Positions 18,165-26,479 of a stretch of 64,000 nt of DNA are shown piece after piece; within the stretch, counting starts at the first letter, position 1, and each line of letters starts with the position of its first letter. The stretch lies in assembly GCF_023955645.1 (NCBI RefSeq), contig NZ_JAMXHU010000002.1:496001-560000 (forward strand), read 5' to 3'. The translations under genes were made by a program, and so were the position numbers. Source of the DNA: Ralstonia mojiangensis (GTDB taxonomy: Bacteria > Pseudomonadota > Gammaproteobacteria > Burkholderiales > Burkholderiaceae). The notes below the pieces were generated by a model. The model saw only the letters and a program-made list of their open reading frames with translations, did not search any database and was not told where the DNA came from.

Positions 18165-19058
18165 TCAATAAATGCCCGGCATGCCCTCTGGGCGGTGCTT
18201 GAAGCGCTTGTGCACCCAGTAATACTCGGTGATGCGCGGGCGGATGGCATCTTCAAAGAAGGCGTTCATACGGCGCGTGTCGGCGGTCAGATCGCCGGTG
18301 GGGTAGTTCTCCCACGCGGGCAGGATACGCAGCGCATAGCCCTCGTAGTTGGGCAGGATCTCGGTGTACATCGGCACGACTTTGGCGCCCGTCATCGACG
18401 CCATGCGCGGAATGGCATTGAGCGTGAGCGCCGGCACGCCGAAGAACGGCACGAACTCCGAGTCGCGCTCGCCGAAATCCATGTCGGAAATGAGCTGCAG
18501 CGCCTCGCCGCGCTTGATGGTGCGCATGATCTGGCGGATGTTTTCGTTGCGCGACACCATGGTCGCGCCAAAGCGGCTGCGCAGCGCCTTGATGGCATCA
18601 TCGAGCACCGGATTGGCCATGCGCGTGTACAGCGAGCAGCCCGCGTTGCCGACGTGCGTGCGCAGGTAGTCCGTCAACGCCAGCGCGCCGATCTCCACGC
18701 CCGACAGATGCAGCGTGACGAGAATGTGCGGCTGGCCGTGCAATGCCGGCAGATTGGCCTGGTCGTCGATCTTCACCACGCGCATCAGGCGCTTTTCCGA
18801 TGCGAACCACGCAAAGGAGCGCTCGGCAAAGCTGCGGAAGACCTTGCGGAAGACGTCGTGCGCCATGGCTTCGCGCTCGGCGTCGGACTTCTCGGGAAAA
18901 CACGCGCGCAGGTTGGCCAGCACCACGCGGCGGCGGCCATTGGGAATGCGGTACAGCAGCCCGCCCAGGCCTTCGCCAAAACGCGCGACAAAACCGTACG
19001 GCAGGAAGGACAGCAGCCACAAAAAGCCGAGTCCGAGTTTGGCAGAGAAACGTTCCAT
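18165..19058 (-). CDS. LpxL/HtrB-type lipid A acyltransferase, copy 1
   Basis: 297-residue inner-membrane lysophospholipid acyltransferase family protein, adding a secondary acyl chain to lipid A. It has an N-terminal hydrophobic anchor (LGLGFLWLLSFLPYGFVARF), the catalytic HX4E motif in VTLHLSGVE, and the downstream SDMDFGERDSEFVPFFG and KVVPMYTE segments. The start at 19058 lies 13 bp downstream of the stop of the second acyltransferase gene, so the two are co-transcribed. Which acyl position or chain each adds cannot be told from sequence. Confidence 0.88.
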   Translation of the reverse strand: MERFSAKLGLGFLWLLSFLPYGFVARFGEGLGGLLYRIPNGRRRVVLANLRACFPEKSDAEREAMAHDVFRKVFRSFAERSFAWFASEKRLMRVVKIDDQANLPALHGQPHILVTLHLSGVEIGALALTDYLRTHVGNAGCSLYTRMANPVLDDAIKALRSRFGATMVSRNENIRQIMRTIKRGEALQLISDMDFGERDSEFVPFFGVPALTLNAIPRMASMTGAKVVPMYTEILPNYEGYALRILPAWENYPTGDLTADTRRMNAFFEDAIRPRITEYYWVHKRFKHRPEGMPGIY

Positions 19059-19071
19059 AAAGGCAGCAGTG

Positions 19072-19920
19072 TCAGGCAACGGGCGGAGCATCCGCGCCCT
19101 TAGGATGCTTGTAGCGGTTGTAGCCCCAGAGATATTGCGTCGGCGCCACGGCAATCAACCGTTCAATGGCGGCATTGATGCGGGTGGCGGCCTGCGTGGC
19201 GTCTTCGGGCAGATCGCCGATCTCCTCCACGTGCAGGCGGTAACCCTCGCCGCGCGGCAGTCGCTCGGCAAACAGGGCCACGACGGGCGCACCTGTCAGC
19301 CGATGCAAACGCTGCACCAGCGTCATCGTATAGGCCGGCTTGCCGAAGAACGGCGCCCATACGCCCTCGCCGCCGGTGGGCGTCTGGTCGGGCAGGATAC
19401 CGACGGCTTCGCCGCGCTTGAGTGCGCGCACGAGCATGCGCACGCCACGCGGGTCCGCCGGGGCCATGTGCATGTTAGGCCCCTTGCGCATGTTCTCGAT
19501 CCAGGTGCGCAGACTCTCCTTGCGCGGCGGCTTGAACAGCGATGTGACCGGATGCTCGTGCGCGTAAGCCTGCGGCAAGACCTCGAAACAGCCCAGATGC
19601 GGCGTGAGGAAGATCAGACCGCGCCCGTCGGCAAGCGCGCGTTCAATAATGGATCGGCAGGCGTCGAACAGGTGCGGGGCGACCTGCGCTCCGTTCTTGC
19701 GCACCCAGAAGTACGGCATCTCGAACACCATCCGGCCAGCGGAGCGCCCGGCCTCTTTGAGCATGGCGGGCGTGACGTCGGGATAGGCGTGGCGGAAGTT
19801 GGCGATGAGCCGGTCGTGATAGCGGCCGGGCACCTTGGCGGCCAACGCTCCCAGCCAGCCGCCCAGCGCCTGCAGCACTGGCAGGGGCAGGCGTGAAAAC
19901 AGCCAGTAGAGGAAGGTCAT
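19072..19920 (-). CDS. LpxL/HtrB-type lipid A acyltransferase, copy 2
   Basis: 282-residue paralogue of the gene downstream. It has the N-terminal hydrophobic helix, the HX4E motif in FLTPHLGCFE, and the LPDQTPTGGEGVWAPFFG segment characteristic of the family. First gene of an operon acyltransferase-acyltransferase-dapF, divergent from metK. Tandem LpxL-type genes are common in beta-proteobacteria and probably add two different secondary acyl chains. Confidence 0.88.
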   Translation of the reverse strand: MTFLYWLFSRLPLPVLQALGGWLGALAAKVPGRYHDRLIANFRHAYPDVTPAMLKEAGRSAGRMVFEMPYFWVRKNGAQVAPHLFDACRSIIERALADGRGLIFLTPHLGCFEVLPQAYAHEHPVTSLFKPPRKESLRTWIENMRKGPNMHMAPADPRGVRMLVRALKRGEAVGILPDQTPTGGEGVWAPFFGKPAYTMTLVQRLHRLTGAPVVALFAERLPRGEGYRLHVEEIGDLPEDATQAATRINAAIERLIAVAPTQYLWGYNRYKHPKGADAPPVA

Positions 19921-20006
19921 GCGTGCGTACGCTGCAATGTGTTGGTCGCAGTCGACAGGGGAGCAGGGTCTTGGCAGGCCGTGCTGCGGCCCCGAAAAGT
20001 GCCGCG

Positions 20007-20012
20007 TATAAT
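20007..20012 (+). promoter_or_regulatory. metK -10 box
   Basis: Perfect TATAAT six bases before the first stem of the candidate riboswitch, so transcription would start at about 20018-20020, exactly at the 5' edge of the aptamer. I cannot find a good -35 hexamer at the usual spacing. Confidence 0.6.
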
Positions 20013-20018
20013 AGCGCG

Positions 20019-20097
20019 ATTCGCCGAGTTAACTGACAACTTGCGGGGCGAATCCTTGCTTGGCCACAAACCTCGGCAAGGTTGCTAAATACCGCTA
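20019..20097 (+). ncRNA. SAM-II-type riboswitch upstream of metK
   Basis: Pseudoknot-shaped leader. P1 pairs ATTCGCC (20019-20025) with GGCGAAT (20047-20053). The loop begins GAGTTAACTG and ends TTGCGG, matching the conserved first loop of SAM-II aptamers. The 3' side has TAAAT-3nt-GCTAAA (20086-20099), the second conserved SAM-II element. The pseudoknot helix is GCGG (20043-20046) with CCGC (20092-20095). Unusually, a separate hairpin CCTTGC/GCAAGG (20054-20081) is inserted between P1 and the 3' element. SAM binding would repress metK, the SAM synthetase gene. A hairpin at 20123-20145 sits just before the ribosome site and may be part of the expression platform. Confidence 0.75.
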
Positions 20098-20159
20098 AAG
20101 CGTCGCCGGCCGTGGCTTAACGGATTGGCAACGTGATAGCCAATCTGGAGCTAACAGCC

Positions 20160-21350
20160 GTGTCAAACGACTTCCTCTTCACCTCGGAGTCGGTCTCCGA
20201 GGGCCATCCCGACAAGGTCGCCGACCAGATTTCCGACGCCATCCTGGACGCCATCCTCGCCCAGGACAAATACGCGCGCGTCGCAGCAGAAACGCTGTGC
20301 AACACAGGCCTGGTGGTGCTCGCGGGTGAAATCACCACGACGGCCAACGTCGACTACATCCACGTTGCGCGCGAAACCATCAAGCGCATCGGCTACGACA
20401 ACACCGACTACGGCATCGACTACAAGGGCTGTGCCGTCCTCGTCGCTTACGACAAGCAATCGCCGGACATCGCGCAGGGCGTGGACCGCGCGTCGGACGA
20501 CTACCTGAACCAGGGCGCCGGCGACCAGGGCCTGATGTTCGGCTACGCGTGCGATGAAACGCCCGAGCTGATGCCCTTCCCGATCTACTACGCACACCGC
20601 CTGGTCGAGCGCCAGTCGCAACTGCGCCGCGACGGCCGCCTGCCCTGGCTGCGCCCGGACGCCAAGTCGCAGGTGACGGTGCGTTATGTGGATGGCAAGC
20701 CGCACAGCGTGGATACCGTGGTGCTGTCCACCCAGCACGCGCCGGAAATGTCGCAAGAGGCCATCCGCGAAGCCGTGATCGAAGAGATCATCAAGCCGGT
20801 GCTGCCTTCGCACATGCTGGCCGACACCAAATACCTGGTGAACCCGACCGGCCGCTTCGTCATCGGCGGCCCGCAAGGCGACTGCGGCCTGACCGGCCGC
20901 AAGATCATCGTTGACACGTACGGCGGCGCAGCCCCGCACGGCGGCGGTGCGTTCTCGGGCAAGGACCCGTCGAAGGTCGACCGCTCGGCTGCCTACGCCG
21001 CGCGCTACGTGGCCAAGAACGTGGTGGCCGCCGGCCTGGCGCGCCAATGCCAGGTGCAAGTGAGCTACGCGATTGGCGTGGCACGCCCGATCAACATCAC
21101 GGTGTACACGGAAGGTACGGGCGTGATCCCGGACGACCAGATCGCCAAGCTCGTGCACGAGCATTTCGACCTGCGTCCGAAGGGCATCGTGCAGATGCTG
21201 GACCTGCTGCGCCCGATCTACGAAAAAACCGCCGCGTACGGCCACTTCGGCCGCGAAGAGCCGGAGTTCAGCTGGGAAGCCACCGACAAGGCCCTGCTGC
21301 TGCGCGAAGCAGCTGGCCTGGCAGGTGAGCCGGCCAAGGCGCTTGCCTGA
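20160..21350 (+). CDS. metK: S-adenosylmethionine synthetase
   Basis: 396-residue methionine adenosyltransferase making SAM from methionine and ATP. Motifs: SESVSEGHPDK near the N-terminus, GAGDQGLMFGYA, the P-loop-like GGGAFSGKDPSKVDRS. The start is GTG 20160, preceded by GGAG at 20147-20150; GTG 20133 is also in frame but lies in the loop of a hairpin that precedes the ribosome site. A SAM-II-type riboswitch candidate and a TATAAT box lie upstream, and a strong terminator follows. It is divergent from the acyltransferase-dapF operon. Confidence 0.95.
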   Translation: MSNDFLFTSESVSEGHPDKVADQISDAILDAILAQDKYARVAAETLCNTGLVVLAGEITTTANVDYIHVARETIKRIGYDNTDYGIDYKGCAVLVAYDKQSPDIAQGVDRASDDYLNQGAGDQGLMFGYACDETPELMPFPIYYAHRLVERQSQLRRDGRLPWLRPDAKSQVTVRYVDGKPHSVDTVVLSTQHAPEMSQEAIREAVIEEIIKPVLPSHMLADTKYLVNPTGRFVIGGPQGDCGLTGRKIIVDTYGGAAPHGGGAFSGKDPSKVDRSAAYAARYVAKNVVAAGLARQCQVQVSYAIGVARPINITVYTEGTGVIPDDQIAKLVHEHFDLRPKGIVQMLDLLRPIYEKTAAYGHFGREEPEFSWEATDKALLLREAAGLAGEPAKALA

Positions 21351-21370
21351 GCCAGCGCTCGCATCAAAGA

Positions 21371-21396
21371 AAACCGCCCTTCGGGGCGGTTTTTTC
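21371..21396 (+). terminator. metK terminator
   Basis: AAACCGCCC, a TTCG loop, GGGCGGTTT and a run of T. Strong Rho-independent terminator 20 bp after the metK stop codon. Confidence 0.9.
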
Positions 21397-21413
21397 TTGG
21401 GCGCTACGCTCGC

Positions 21414-21926
21414 TCACTGATGCGTGACGCGGAAAGCCGTCCACTCCCGTGATTTGGCATAGCGCGACTGAATGCCCTGGCGCAATTCGGCGCCGCTGGC
21501 GTACTGGAAAAGCCCGTTCTCGATGTCGTAGAACAATTGCCGGCCGGCGCGCGTGTCGACTGCCATTGCATGCGTTTCATCGGCAATCCAATACACACCG
21601 GGCGTGCCGACCACCGTATCCAGCATGGTGGCCAGCGCGACATCGTCGGCCACACGCGTGCCGTTCAGTTCCAGGTTGTGCAGCAGGTTCAGCACGTCCT
21701 GCCCATTGCCATTCGGATCCCAGCGATATTTGACCTGCAAGATGCCGGCGCGCAGCTTGCTCGGGTCGGAATCCTTGGGCGCGATCGCCGCGTCCAGCGT
21801 GTTCTTGCACCAGAGCGCGCTGGCGGCGGCGCACCACCCGAGCCGGCGTTCGGTGTCGGTGCCGCCGCCCTGCGTCTGCAGGCTCGAATAGTTGTTGTGC
21901 GATGTGTAGAGCGTCTGTTCTGCCAT
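21414..21926 (-). CDS. YopT/C58-like papain-fold protein
   Basis: 170-residue protein without signal peptide. It shows the layout of a small papain-like (C58/YopT-type) cysteine protease. The Cys motif is RLGWCAAASALW (Cys32), the His motif ETHAMAV (His119), and the Asp follows 15 residues later in QLFYDIENGLF (Asp134), close to the YopT spacing. In C58 proteins the HAxA....FYDxNxG pattern is the hallmark. No PIP box is visible upstream, so there is no sequence evidence that it is a type III effector. Function unknown. Single gene between the metK terminator and a regulator transcribed away from it. Confidence 0.65.
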   Translation of the reverse strand: MAEQTLYTSHNNYSSLQTQGGGTDTERRLGWCAAASALWCKNTLDAAIAPKDSDPSKLRAGILQVKYRWDPNGNGQDVLNLLHNLELNGTRVADDVALATMLDTVVGTPGVYWIADETHAMAVDTRAGRQLFYDIENGLFQYASGAELRQGIQSRYAKSREWTAFRVTHQ

Positions 21927-22170
21927 GATGTGGCCTCGTCATCCATGAGCGTGAGCCACCGGCTCTGTGTGCCGGCGCACCGCAAGGAACCGTCCTCACG
22001 GCACAACCCACTCTAGGGACGCCAAGGCGGCGCCGATATGCGCCGCATGTGCCCAACCACGCCCCATGGCGGGCGGCACGGGCCAAACATCACGGCAGGC
22101 GATTGCGCAATTTCGATCAGGCGCAGCAAGCCTGCTGGCGATACCGTATCGCCACCCAGGAGCTATCGCA

Positions 22171-23052
22171 TTGACCACAGCCACCGACCGCTACCTCGCC
22201 CGCTTCCGCGCCGTGCTCGCACACATCGACGCGCATCTGGAAGACACGCTCGACGTGGACGGACTGGCCAACGTGGCGGCGTTTTCCAGCTACCACTTCC
22301 ACCGGCAGTTCTCGTTGCTGTTCGGGATGAACGTCGGGCGCTATGTGCAGTTGCTGCGCCTGAAGCGCGCCGCGCATCAACTCGCCTATCGTGACGATGC
22401 GCGCATCACCGACATCGCGCTGGCTTGCGGGTACGAAGGGCCGGAAGCATTTGCGCGCGCGTTCCGCAGGCAGGCGGGGCAATCGCCGTCGGCATTTCGG
22501 GCGGCGCCGCAGTGGGCTCCCTGGGCCACCGATCTACAGGCGCTGCGCGCCCTCAGGAGCCAACACATGCCAGCACAACCGCACACCCAATCCGTTGAGA
22601 TCGTCGAGCGCGAGGCCATGCCCGTCGCCGCCATCGAACACCGCGGTGACCCAGCGCGTCTGGGCGAGACGATCCGCACGTTCATCGCTTGGCGCCGCGA
22701 GCATCGGCTGCACCCGAGCGTTTCGGCCACGTACAACGTCATCTATGACAACCCCGACGATGTGCCGCCCGAGGCGTTCCGTATGGACATCTGCGCGGCC
22801 ACGCCGGCACCGGTCGCCCCCAATGAATCGGGCGTGATGGCCAAGACGCTGGCAGGCGGCCGCTACGCCGTGCTGCGTCACGCCGGCTCCGACGATACGC
22901 TCGGGCAGAGCGTGGCATACCTGTATGCGGATTGGCTGCCCGCCAGCGGCGAGGAATTGCGCGACGCGCCGTTGCTGTTCCGGCGCGTGCGCTTCTACCC
23001 CGACGTGCCCGAACACGAAGCCGTGACGGACGTGCTCCTGCCGCTCAGGTGA
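22171..23052 (+). CDS. AraC-family regulator with GyrI-like effector domain
   Basis: 293 residues. An N-terminal AraC HTH domain (about 1-110: FSSYHFHRQFSLLFGMNVGRYVQ at the first HTH, ITDIALACGYEGPEAFARAFRR at the second) is fused to a C-terminal GyrI-like ligand-binding domain (about 135-293). This is the Rob/SoxS-GyrI architecture used by small-molecule-responsive activators. The start is a TTG at 22171 with AGGAG nine bases upstream; no ATG or GTG fits between the ribosome site and the domain. It converges on the PAP2 phosphatase gene. Confidence 0.85.
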   Translation: MTTATDRYLARFRAVLAHIDAHLEDTLDVDGLANVAAFSSYHFHRQFSLLFGMNVGRYVQLLRLKRAAHQLAYRDDARITDIALACGYEGPEAFARAFRRQAGQSPSAFRAAPQWAPWATDLQALRALRSQHMPAQPHTQSVEIVEREAMPVAAIEHRGDPARLGETIRTFIAWRREHRLHPSVSATYNVIYDNPDDVPPEAFRMDICAATPAPVAPNESGVMAKTLAGGRYAVLRHAGSDDTLGQSVAYLYADWLPASGEELRDAPLLFRRVRFYPDVPEHEAVTDVLLPLR

Positions 23053-23064
23053 GCGTTCAGACGG

Positions 23065-25056
23065 TCAGGCGTCCAGATGGACCTGGATGCCGGTGGCCGT
23101 GTAGATGGCCGTGGCCTTGAAGCCGTCAACGATCACCGACGAGAACTGGCGGTTGCTGCCCGCGCCATCCACCACGGCGATGGTGTCGCCCACCTTGGGC
23201 GCGTAGCCGTTCACGAATTTCACGTGCAGCGTGCCGCCGGCAATCGTGGTGAGGCCGGCCACGCTCAGCTTGCCCTGACCGTTCGGGCCGATGGCGAGGT
23301 CTAGCGTGGTGCCCTGCAGTTGCGTGAACTTGCCCGCAATGGCCACCGCTGCCGGCGCCTTGACGGCCAGCGTGCCGGCGCCGACATACACATCGCCCGT
23401 GCCGAATGCGTTGGCCGAATCGGCTTCCAGCACACCGCCTGCGACCTGCGTGCCGCCGGTGTAGGTGTTGGCGCCGGCCAGACGCAACGTGCCGCTGCCC
23501 TGCAGCGTGAGCTTGCCTGCGCCGGAGATGGCGTTGCGCCACGTGTCGGCCGCGTTGAAGCCGCCCTGCGTTGCATCCATCGACACGATCACGTTGCCAT
23601 TGAACGCGCCGTAGCCATCCGCGGCAGCGAACAGGTTCAGGCGGCCCCAACCTTCGGCATCGTCGAGCACGGGGTACCCGGAAGCCAGCTCCGTCGTCTT
23701 CAGCACCACGCGGCGCTGGTCAGCACTCAGATACGGGAAGCGCGTTTCCAGCAGCACCTCGGCGCCCTTGGGCACCACTGGCGCCAGCGTCGTCGCGCCG
23801 ATCTGCGTGAAGCCAAACGTCATGCGGCGCGTGAAATTGGCCTGGTTGGTGCCGTAGTCGGCAAAGCGGTCGGTGGCCGGCGTGCCGGACTGCGCAAGCA
23901 CCGGGAAGCTGGTGGCATCCGTACCCGTCTGCGCCATCAGCGCGGTGTGCGCTTGCGAGAAGGCCGCCGCCTTGAGCGTGGCGTTGGCCGGGTCCGCCAG
24001 GTTGGCCGCGGCCGCAGCAATGCCGATCATGCGGCCGGACATCACGTCCAGCGGCGAATGCATGCCGGCCAGGATGCGGTTCTCGCCCAGCTCCATGCCG
24101 CGCGCCACGATCTGCTGGAAGCGTTCAGGCACCAGATACGCCATCGCCACGGTATCGCGCACGGCTTCGGCCGAGTGGCCGCTGATGAAGCCGCCGTCGG
24201 TCGTGGGCGTCGGGCTCTCGGCCGGCACCAGCGTCGGCACGACAACCACGCTGCTGCTCCAGCGGTACGGTCGCGCGTATTTGTAGAAGCGCTTCGAAGG
24301 CTCGGTGGAGGCGTTGTTGCCCACCGTGTTGATCAGGTCGACGACCTTGCCGAAGGCGGTATTGCCACCCGAGGTGCCCACGCCGGTGTTGTTGCCGCTG
24401 TCGTTGTAGAGCACGGTGGCGGCATCGGCCGGCACGGTGGTGATGGACGTCGTCTGCTGCGCCAGCGTGCGCCACGCGGTGGTCAACGGCCCCATGCCGT
24501 CGCTCACGCTGTAGCCCTTGCCGCGGCGGTCGTCAAAGTACGCTGCGTCGGCCTGGGCCTGCGTGCGGTTGGTGGTCGCATTCACCACGTATTGAACGTT
24601 TGCGTTCAATACCGGCAGATTGAGCTGCGTGCCGCCGGCCGTGCCGTCATTGGGCAGGCCCGTCCACGTGGACGCGACCACCGCCGGGAACGACCCGTTG
24701 GCCGGCGCGCTCACCCCCGCATCCACGATTTCCGCCAGCGGCTGCCACAGGTCGAGAAAGCGCGTGAACAAGCGCACACCGGCGTTGGTGCCGAGCGTGG
24801 CGTAGCGCGCATCGCCGCGCTGGTTGGTCGCGATGTTGTCGACGAACGCCGGTACGCCGCTGGCCACGGCAGCCGTGTCGACAAAGCCAGGGTCTGCGGG
24901 CGGCGCGGGAATGGCCTGCGTGGTGGCGACCGGCGTGCCATTGTTGGACGTGTCATCACCGCCGCCGCACGCGGTGAGCGCGAGGGCGCCGAAAAGCGCA
25001 ACGAGGCTGGAGCAAAGACGCGGACGGGAAAACGCAAGGCGGACAGTGAAGGACAT
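23065..25056 (-). CDS. PAP2-family phosphatase lipoprotein with beta-strand repeats
   Basis: 663-residue predicted lipoprotein (lipobox LTAC about residue 30, then a Gly/Asp/Ser linker). The central part is a PAP2/acid-phosphatase domain: KYARPYRW corresponds to KX6RP, FISGHSAEAV to PSGH (about residue 295), and RILAGMHSPLDV to the third motif with catalytic His and Asp (about 332). The C-terminal ~170 residues carry passenger-associated transport repeats (GAGKLTLQGSGTLRLAGANTYTGG by its edges), normally seen in autotransporters, but no beta-barrel follows. A longer TTG start upstream (25146) lacks a ribosome site. Outer-membrane or surface location is inferred. Confidence 0.8.
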   Translation of the reverse strand: MSFTVRLAFSRPRLCSSLVALFGALALTACGGGDDTSNNGTPVATTQAIPAPPADPGFVDTAAVASGVPAFVDNIATNQRGDARYATLGTNAGVRLFTRFLDLWQPLAEIVDAGVSAPANGSFPAVVASTWTGLPNDGTAGGTQLNLPVLNANVQYVVNATTNRTQAQADAAYFDDRRGKGYSVSDGMGPLTTAWRTLAQQTTSITTVPADAATVLYNDSGNNTGVGTSGGNTAFGKVVDLINTVGNNASTEPSKRFYKYARPYRWSSSVVVVPTLVPAESPTPTTDGGFISGHSAEAVRDTVAMAYLVPERFQQIVARGMELGENRILAGMHSPLDVMSGRMIGIAAAAANLADPANATLKAAAFSQAHTALMAQTGTDATSFPVLAQSGTPATDRFADYGTNQANFTRRMTFGFTQIGATTLAPVVPKGAEVLLETRFPYLSADQRRVVLKTTELASGYPVLDDAEGWGRLNLFAAADGYGAFNGNVIVSMDATQGGFNAADTWRNAISGAGKLTLQGSGTLRLAGANTYTGGTQVAGGVLEADSANAFGTGDVYVGAGTLAVKAPAAVAIAGKFTQLQGTTLDLAIGPNGQGKLSVAGLTTIAGGTLHVKFVNGYAPKVGDTIAVVDGAGSNRQFSSVIVDGFKATAIYTATGIQVHLDA

Positions 25057-25289
25057 GGTGCGGCGGGCTCGCAGCCCGCGGAGAGCGCTGGAAAGCCCAG
25101 CAGTCTCGGCACGCGCCGTGAAATAACGGTGACGTTTAATTGACAAATCTGCGTGATCTTCGCCCTACATTGGGGCATTCCGCGTCATGACAGCGCTGAC
25201 AGTGCGTTATGTCACAGAGTGATACAATCGCCGGCTGCACTCTTTGACTTTGGTGAAGCCTGGTCCGGGCAATCGCCGTCCCGTCGACC

Positions 25290-26438
25290 ATGTCCGCTTC
25301 ACCTCTGCATCCTGCCCTGCGCCGCTGGCTCCACAGCTTCATTCCTGCACCCGTGACAGTGCGCTGGAGCGAGCGCGTCCGCTCCGCCGTCGGCGCACTT
25401 GTCGGCATCCTCTTTACCGGCACGATGATGAAGATGGTGCCGGGCGCTGCCACGCTGATCCCGCTGCTGGTCGCGCCAATGGGCGCCTCGGCCGTGCTGC
25501 TGTTTGCGGTGCCGGCCAGTCCGCTCGCGCAGCCGTGGTCGATCATCGGCGGCAACCTGGTGGCGGCCACCGTGGGCGTAACGTTCGCGCTGCTGGTGGA
25601 TGATCCGGTGATTGCGTCGGCGCTGGCCGTCTCGGTAGCGATTGCCGGCATGTTCGCCCTGCGCTGCGTGCACCCGCCTTCTGGCGCGGTGGCCCTCACC
25701 GCCGTGATTGGCGGCCCGGCCGTGCATGCACTGGGCTATCGCTTCGTGCTGGAGCCGATCTTGGTCCAGTCAGCGCTGCTGCTGGTGGGCGCGCTGGCGT
25801 ACCACGCGGCCACGGGCCACCGGTATCCGCACGCGCAACGCTTGCCCGCTGCCGAGCGTCCGCCCACGGCAGCCGGCTTCACCCGCGCGGACATCGTCGC
25901 CGCGCTGCGCCGTCAGAGCGAGCTGCTCGACATCGACCCCGAAGACATTGAAGCCGTGCTGCGCGAGATGCAGCTCCAGGCCTACACGCGTACGTTCCAC
26001 GCGCTCGCCTGCGCCGACATCATGACCACGCCGGTGGTCACGGTTTCGGCCGGCTCGTCGATCCCGCGCGCGCTGCAACTGCTGCGTCAGCATGGCTTCA
26101 AGGCGTTACCGGTGGTGGACGAAGCGCGGCGCGTGGTGGGCATCGTCACGCGCGTCGACCTGCTCGGCCTGGCGCCGGCAGACATGCGCCAGACGCTGCG
26201 CCGCTGGTTCAGCATCGGTGCGCTCACGCCGCCGCGCGTGGCCGATCACATGAAGACGCGCGTGCAGACCATCGCTGCCACGGCGCCCATGTCGGATCTT
26301 GTGCCGATGTTTGCCAGCGCCGGCCACCACCACATTCCGGTGCTGGATGCCGACGGCCGGCTGGCCGGCATCGTTACCGAATCCGACTTGGTGGGCGGGC
26401 TGTACCGTCAGGCGAACATCGCGCCGCAGGCGGCCTGA
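25290..26438 (+). CDS. HPP-family membrane protein with two CBS domains
   Basis: 382 residues. The N-terminal half (about 30-175) is an HPP integral membrane domain with the defining HPPSGA motif (in RCVHPPSGAVALTAVIGGP) and four to five hydrophobic segments. The C-terminal half holds a CBS pair: ADIMTTPVVTVSAGSSIPRALQLL and DHMKTRVQTIAATAPMSDLVPMFA, each ending in a GIVT-D motif. HPP proteins have been linked to nitrite transport in plants and cyanobacteria; here the substrate is unknown and the CBS pair suggests control by adenine nucleotides. Divergent from the PAP2 gene. Confidence 0.88.
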   Translation: MSASPLHPALRRWLHSFIPAPVTVRWSERVRSAVGALVGILFTGTMMKMVPGAATLIPLLVAPMGASAVLLFAVPASPLAQPWSIIGGNLVAATVGVTFALLVDDPVIASALAVSVAIAGMFALRCVHPPSGAVALTAVIGGPAVHALGYRFVLEPILVQSALLLVGALAYHAATGHRYPHAQRLPAAERPPTAAGFTRADIVAALRRQSELLDIDPEDIEAVLREMQLQAYTRTFHALACADIMTTPVVTVSAGSSIPRALQLLRQHGFKALPVVDEARRVVGIVTRVDLLGLAPADMRQTLRRWFSIGALTPPRVADHMKTRVQTIAATAPMSDLVPMFASAGHHHIPVLDADGRLAGIVTESDLVGGLYRQANIAPQAA

Positions 26439-26479
26439 CGCGTCAGCACATCAGGCGCCCGAGTGCGCCTGCTCCGCCG

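Noticed and set aside
19971..19976. TTGGCA as the -35 box of metK
   Set aside because: It is about 30 bp upstream of the TATAAT, far outside the usual 16-18 bp spacing.
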